Under the pieces are notes generated by a model. It saw only the letters and a list, made by a program, of their open reading frames with translations, searched no databases and had not been told where the DNA came from. Made by a program: the position numbers and the translations under genes. Of a stretch of DNA of 64,000 bases, positions 59,426 through 64,000 are shown piece after piece. This stretch comes from Pirellulaceae bacterium (lineage in GTDB: Bacteria; Planctomycetota; Planctomycetia; Pirellulales; Pirellulaceae), in the NCBI GenBank assembly GCA_026004775.1, contig BPJU01000002.1:116335-180334 (forward strand). Direction: 5' to 3'. Numbering within the stretch: position 1 is the stretch's first letter; every line of letters starts with the position of its first letter.

Positions 59426-59700
59426 CATGTCCGGTGATTATCTGCCTCGGGCCGGCTTTGTCAATAACCCGACTGGCCCACCAACCTGTCCTGAGTTTCG
59501 TGTACGCGGCGTGCGGAAATCGCCGGCACTCTCAAATCGCTTTCGTCGACTGGACAAACTAAAAACCGGGAGAGCGCGGCGTCCCGGTACCACTCGGTTG
59601 ATCACTTGACAGCCGTTGAGAACCCCTCTATGCTCGCGACCAGAGCTGGATACAATAATGGTTAGCAGGCGAGCTCACCGTTGAGTGGCTGCGATTTTCC

Positions 59701-59773
59701 GGGGGATTAGCTCAGTTGGGAGAGCGCGTGAATGGCATTCACGAGGTCAGGGGTTCGAGTCCCCTATCCTCCA
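59701..59773 (+). tRNA. tRNA-Ala (anticodon GGC)
   Basis: A complete 73-nt cloverleaf: acceptor GGGGGAT/ATCCTCC, D arm GCTC/GAGC, anticodon stem CGTGA/TCACG with loop ATGGCAT (anticodon GGC at its centre, reading GCC), T arm AGGGG/CCCCT with loop TTCGAGT, and discriminator A. The G3-U70 wobble pair, the main alanine identity element, is present. No 3' CCA is encoded. Confidence 0.97.
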
Positions 59774-59809
59774 TTAACTCCTTGCACAGCAACAAGTTAG
59801 TGTTCAGAA

Positions 59810-60036
59810 GTTTCTGTGTAACCGTTCGCGGTTAGCAAATGGAGAACACGATATTGGCTTATGGGGTAGCGGAAGTCGCAAGGCGGACGCGGTAGCGGCC
59901 GCCGCAAGACTTCCGCAACGAAAAAATCTTCGCGAAGCGTCCACATTCCGTATGCGGAACACGCAAGTGTTCCGCACCTTTGGAAGCGAGGCCCCGAAAC
60001 AGCTTGTGATTCAACCGTGAACGGTTACGTTTCTGT
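59810..60036. mobile_element. IS66-like MITE with 8-bp target duplications
   Basis: The element proper is 59818-60028 (211 bp). Its ends are GTAACCGTTCGCGGTT and the inverted GTAACCGTTCACGGTT (one mismatch in 16). Identical 8-bp GTTTCTGT sequences lie directly outside at 59810-59817 and 60029-60036, as expected for a target-site duplication. Ends beginning GTAA and 8-bp duplications are typical of the IS66 family. Inside are a GCGGAAGTC/GACTTCCGC inverted pair and a perfect 10-bp hairpin (59953-59976), but no transposase, so it would need one in trans. It inserted 36 bp downstream of the tRNA-Ala gene. Confidence 0.85.
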
Positions 60037-60921
60037 AAATAACGCGAGTTCATTGACCGGCTGTTTCAGGCTTTTCTCTCGTGCAGGCGGTTGGGTGCAT
60101 TAGCCGTGCCGCTTCTGATAACGCCGTTTCCGTCGCCCTGTTGGTTCGGACGGTGGAGTCACAAGTCTTTGTGGGGGCAAACAGCAGCGAGCCGCAAGAG
60201 ACAACACCGCCAGCTTTTCGGGGCACCTGCATTTCGCAAGGATAACGGGAGGCATCCGGTGAGCGGCGAGCATCGGGCAGGAGCGTGCCTGCCAAGGTAG
60301 GGCAACAGGTGAAAAGCACCACTCGTTAAATGTAGGGCAAAAGCCCCGCCGCCACGTGTCGTCGCCCGAAAGCACCCCCTGAAGTAAACCCCAATATCGC
60401 AAAAATCTTCCCCTTTTACGCCCCATGATTAAACATCTTGACAGTTGTGAGAAAAAGACTTCCCATTCAGCACCGCGCACTTGTCGTCAACGTTCGTATT
60501 CCACCGGGACGACGTACGAAGTCCAGCACTTGAGCTGTACGGGCGACCGTGCAAAATAGCGGGTAGTAGTAGCGAATGGCTCCCTTTTTCTTCTGTTGAA
60601 CCCGATGCCTGTCTCTTCCGCGTGCCGCTTGCGGGACGGTATGGGCTTTACAGCGAACCATGTGCCGCCTATATTTCATGATGAGAGCCTTCTTGTTAGA
60701 ATTTTCTGCTATTAGTTAGGCCCATGAAGCGGCGAGGAGGTTCTCTATTTGTGATATGTTTTGGAAAAAAATGTGATAGAATTCGGTTTTATTACACCTC
60801 ACCGGATGTGAGGTTGCACAAACGTGAGTTCAACCGGCCGAGCCGCGATATTTCATGAGAAATCCGACCGTTTTCCGCGCAAAAACCAAAAGAACGATTT
60901 TTATGGAACCAGGGGGCTGCC
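60037..60921. other. Intergenic region without a supported gene
   Basis: About 885 nt between the MITE and the kinase gene. Several frames of 60-130 codons exist on both strands, but none has a recognisable domain or convincing start site. The last ~200 nt are A+T-richer and probably contain the kinase promoter. Confidence 0.4.
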
Positions 60922-63900
60922 ATGGGATCGCATAACACACCCCTGCAACCAAAGTTCCCGGTAATCCCGGGATACGAGATCTTGGATACGGTTGGCCGCG
61001 GTGGGATGGGCGTCGTATATCGTGCACGTGATCTGCGGTTGAACCGGGAAGTAGCGATCAAGCTGCTTGGCGACAGCTATGGCTGCGATGAGGGAGCGAC
61101 GGCGAGATTCAAGGCTGAAGCTCAAATCACGGGGCAGCTACAGCACCCGGGAATCCCGGCGGTTTACGAATTGGGCCAAACCGCCGACGGCCAGCCCTTC
61201 TTGGCTATGAAGTTGGTCCGAGGTCGGACGTTACAGGATCTTTTGCGGGAACGGGCTCCAGGCGAGGGGCAGGCGGAACAAGCCGCCGGTGCCAGCGCAA
61301 GCCCGGTTGCTGGGGAACCCAGTGATCGCGCGCGGTTTATCGCGATTTTCGAGCAGATATGCCACGCCGTGGGCTACGCGCACGCTCATGGCGTCATCCA
61401 CCGCGACTTGAAACCATCCAATGTCATGGTGGGTGCTTTTGGCGAAGTGCAAGTGATGGATTGGGGATTGGCGAAGGTGTTGGGGGTGGGGCGTAAGGAA
61501 GAATCTGTCGAGACACAGATCGATCCAATGGCGACCCTTCCCTTGGAAACATCATTCGATGCATCAGACCTGGCCGACTCCGTTACGCGCACGGGGACAG
61601 TGCTGGGAACCCCCGCCTACATGCCGCCAGAACAAGCGGCGGGTCAGATTCACCAACTGGACGCTCGAAGTGATGTATTCAGTCTGGGCGCGATTCTGTG
61701 TGAGATACTCACCGGAAAGCCACCGTATGAAGGAAAGAACGTGCTCGATGTGCGGATCCAGGCAGTCCGCGGAGAGCTTCAACCTGCGCTGGCTCTATTG
61801 GATCAATGTGGAGCCGAACCGGAGTTGATTCTGCTATGCAAAAAATGCCTTGCCTTTCATCAAGAAGAAAGGCCGGCGGATGGGAATATGGTGGCTGAGG
61901 CTGTCGCGCATATCCGCCACCAGGCGGAAGAAAGAGCACGGCTGGCGGAACTGGAGCTGGCGAAAGCGGAGGTGGCGGCGGCTGAGCAGGCCAAACGCCG
62001 CCGATTGACGTTGATTGCCGCCTGTGCCGTCGCCGCGGTCTTGCTGGCAGGTTTGGCAGTCAGTTTGTGGCAGATGAACCGTGCTGTGGTGGCCGAGCGG
62101 CAGGCCCGGCTGCTGGCCCAACAAGCCGAACGGAATGCCGCACAAGCTCGCAGCGAACGCGACGCCAAGGATAAGGCATTGCAGGCTGCTCGAATCGCTC
62201 GAGAAAAAGCCATGGCTGCCTTGCGCACGTTGACCGACGACATCGTAGAAGATCTCTTGGCACGTGATGATACAGTAACGGAAGAGAACAAACTCCTGAT
62301 GCAACTGATCATCAAGCAGTTTGAAGAACTGGCTGCAACGACCGGTGACGACCTGGATAGTCGCATGATTCGAGCCGAGGGGTACCTGCGGGTCGGACGC
62401 ATGCGATATGGACTCGGTGAACTGACTGAAGCGCACAGCGCATATCGCAAGGCGGTCGACATTCTGGAACAACTGGTCGAACAGTTCCCCATGCACACCC
62501 AGGGCCACGAAAGTTTGGCAATGGGGCTCAATAATTTGGGCATGCTGCTGAGCGACGTAGGGCATTCGGAGGAAGCGGAAACCGCCTACCGGCGTGCTGT
62601 CGACATTTATGAACGCCTCATCCAGCAATTTCCCGATCGTACGGAGCTGCGTCAGGGACTGGCCACGTGCCACAACAATCTAGCGGCCCTGCTGTACGAT
62701 ACGGGGCGAGTGGCGGAAGCCGAAGCGGAATATCGTGAGACGATCACGATCTACGAGCAGTTGGTTCAGCAGCTACCGCAGCGAGCGGATTTGCGCACCG
62801 AGCTGGCGACGGCTTGCATGAACGTCGGGACCCTTTTGAGCCAGGCCGACCGCCATACAGATGCCGAAACCATTTTGCGGCGGGCCGTGGCGGTCTATGA
62901 GCTCTTGGTCGAGGAGTTTCCGAATCGACCGAAGTTCCGTGAAGGACTTGCCGCCTGCACCAATAACTTGGGCGTGCTGCTGTTCAAGACGGGTCGATTC
63001 GACGAAGCCATAGCGGCTTATTACCGTGCCGCAGATATGCGCCGGCAGTTGGCAGTTGAATTCCCGAAACGTCCTGAGCTACATCGGCAGTTGGCTACGA
63101 GCTACATGAATCTGGCAAATGCGCTCGGGGACATCGGACGGTATGCCGAGGCCTCGCAACTTTATCGAGATGCGATTGCGATTTACGAGCAGTTGATGGC
63201 CGCATGGCCAAATCGCCCCGATTTCCGGGAAGGATGTGCTACGAGTTACATGAACCTGGCGGGTTTGCTCGTGGACAGTGGTCACTACGCAGAAGCAGAA
63301 CAAGCGTATCGCCAGGCTGTGGCAATAGAGGAGTCGTTGGCGAAAGAGTTTCCTGACCGTCCCGATTATCGATCGGGGTTGGCTGATATTCAAATGAATC
63401 TAGGAAATCTTCTTCGAGAGATGAATCGATGGGATGAGGCGGAGCTGTTGTATGACGCTGCTTTGGGAATAAGGAAAGAACTCTTGCAACAATTCCCTGA
63501 CCAGACAGAGCTGAAGCTTGGTATTGCCAAGACGCTCATTAATTGGGCCCAGCTTGACAATCTGCGCCGCCGGTTTCCCGACGCCGTGGAGCATCTGACT
63601 GGGGCCGATGCATATCTTCAAACTGGTGGCGACGCATCGAGTGTTTGGTTGAAAACGGCTGTTCGCCAAAAACTGACAGCCATGGTCCACGCCTTGGCGG
63701 GGATGCACGAGCGCGAGCAAGCAATTCGTGAAGCGCTGAAGATTCGCGATCTGGGATGGGATCCTCCAGTAGATGCGTACCTGGCGGCTTGCGCGGTGGC
63801 GACTTGTATACCGATTGTAGAAAGCGACGATACACTGCAAGCGGAGTTGAAAGAAGATATAGCAAACTTTTATGCACAACATGCTTTGGAACTTCTGCAG

Positions 63901-64000
63901 GACGCTATTAGGAAAGGTTTTCAGAGTATTGATCGTCTGAGCACGGATAGAAGGCTAGATTCGCTTCGTCGCCGTGCCGACTTTCAGGATTTCTTGAAGC
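60922..64000 (+). CDS. Ser/Thr protein kinase with transmembrane segment and TPR repeats, 5' part
   Basis: A Hanks-type kinase of at least 1026 aa that runs off the window. The kinase domain (~18-340) has GRGGMGVVYRA, Lys47 (VAIKLL), HRDLKPSN (Asp162), DWG instead of the usual DFG at 180-182, and GTPAYMPPEQA. A coiled-coil-like Glu/Ala/Arg-rich stretch leads to a membrane helix at ~362-383, and another such stretch (to ~440) precedes a long TPR region with regular NLG..L.......EA...YR.A repeats. The arrangement is typical of planctomycete receptor-like kinases. ATG 60922 follows AGGGGG. The substrate and signal are unknown. Confidence 0.92.
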   Translation, partial: MGSHNTPLQPKFPVIPGYEILDTVGRGGMGVVYRARDLRLNREVAIKLLGDSYGCDEGATARFKAEAQITGQLQHPGIPAVYELGQTADGQPFLAMKLVRGRTLQDLLRERAPGEGQAEQAAGASASPVAGEPSDRARFIAIFEQICHAVGYAHAHGVIHRDLKPSNVMVGAFGEVQVMDWGLAKVLGVGRKEESVETQIDPMATLPLETSFDASDLADSVTRTGTVLGTPAYMPPEQAAGQIHQLDARSDVFSLGAILCEILTGKPPYEGKNVLDVRIQAVRGELQPALALLDQCGAEPELILLCKKCLAFHQEERPADGNMVAEAVAHIRHQAEERARLAELELAKAEVAAAEQAKRRRLTLIAACAVAAVLLAGLAVSLWQMNRAVVAERQARLLAQQAERNAAQARSERDAKDKALQAARIAREKAMAALRTLTDDIVEDLLARDDTVTEENKLLMQLIIKQFEELAATTGDDLDSRMIRAEGYLRVGRMRYGLGELTEAHSAYRKAVDILEQLVEQFPMHTQGHESLAMGLNNLGMLLSDVGHSEEAETAYRRAVDIYERLIQQFPDRTELRQGLATCHNNLAALLYDTGRVAEAEAEYRETITIYEQLVQQLPQRADLRTELATACMNVGTLLSQADRHTDAETILRRAVAVYELLVEEFPNRPKFREGLAACTNNLGVLLFKTGRFDEAIAAYYRAADMRRQLAVEFPKRPELHRQLATSYMNLANALGDIGRYAEASQLYRDAIAIYEQLMAAWPNRPDFREGCATSYMNLAGLLVDSGHYAEAEQAYRQAVAIEESLAKEFPDRPDYRSGLADIQMNLGNLLREMNRWDEAELLYDAALGIRKELLQQFPDQTELKLGIAKTLINWAQLDNLRRRFPDAVEHLTGADAYLQTGGDASSVWLKTAVRQKLTAMVHALAGMHEREQAIREALKIRDLGWDPPVDAYLAACAVATCIPIVESDDTLQAELKEDIANFYAQHALELLQDAIRKGFQSIDRLSTDRRLDSLRRRADFQDFLK

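Noticed and set aside
60100..60480. Frame of 126 codons near the MITE
   Set aside because: No family, Arg/Cys-rich composition typical of antisense or noncoding frames, and no convincing start.
60467..60679. Frame ending in GGIRTLTTSARC
   Set aside because: Endings of this kind recur in spurious predicted proteins, and nothing else supports a gene here.

Overview
The window looks like a planctomycete chromosome, most likely from the Pirellulales or a relative. Indicators are several DUF1559 prepilin-like proteins, a DUF1501 Tat-exported protein, planctomycete beta-barrel outer-membrane proteins, a Ser/Thr kinase with TPR repeats, and very large secreted proteins with an N-terminal LEDRRLLAG-type motif, dockerin-like repeats and GEGEA linkers. 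Taxonomy is inferred from gene content only.

Layout. 1-769: 3' end of a beta-barrel protein (+). 1781-6080: secreted subtilase with SdrD-B-like, GEVED, cadherin-like, cohesin-like and dockerin-like modules, with a 1-nt frameshift in its leader. 6283-8611: two nearly identical DUF1559 genes, the second frameshifted. 8725-10371: a small lipoprotein and an LRR lipoprotein broken by two compensating frameshifts. A perfect 16-bp hairpin (10397-10432) separates these from a minus-strand cluster at 10466-18715: DUF3467 protein, PqqD-like/M50/HlyD fusion, HlyD adaptor, GAF-GAF-HlyD fusion and a short SecA paralogue. 19197-20573: beta-barrel protein (+). 20740-48502 (all -): cadherin-repeat protein, M64-like metalloprotease, a ~16-kb metzincin gene split by two frameshifts (about 5325 aa if repaired), and an M14-S9 peptidase fusion. 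48918-53400: AAA/DUF4143 ATPase, a degenerate RAYT-like protein, and two 413-bp-spaced copies of a REP-like palindrome. 54214-55602: DUF1501 protein (+). 59425-55750 (-): two tandem cobalamin riboswitches, then a DUF1559 protein, a Dph6-like ATP pyrophosphatase, a DUF6580 membrane protein and a CDF cation transporter. 59701-59773: tRNA-Ala(GGC), followed by a 211-bp MITE (59818-60028) with 8-bp target duplications. 60922-64000: 5' part of a kinase-TPR protein.

How the parts may work together. The SecA/HlyD/M50 cluster lies directly beside genes for giant secreted proteins that share N-terminal, linker and C-terminal motifs, so it may be their dedicated export and processing machinery (inference). 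Cohesin-like and dockerin-like modules on neighbouring secreted proteins suggest they could assemble outside the cell. The riboswitch-led operon looks like an uncharacterised cobalamin-responsive uptake or salvage module. Several 1-nt frameshifts, mostly insertions, could be real inactivation or draft-assembly errors; raw reads would decide.
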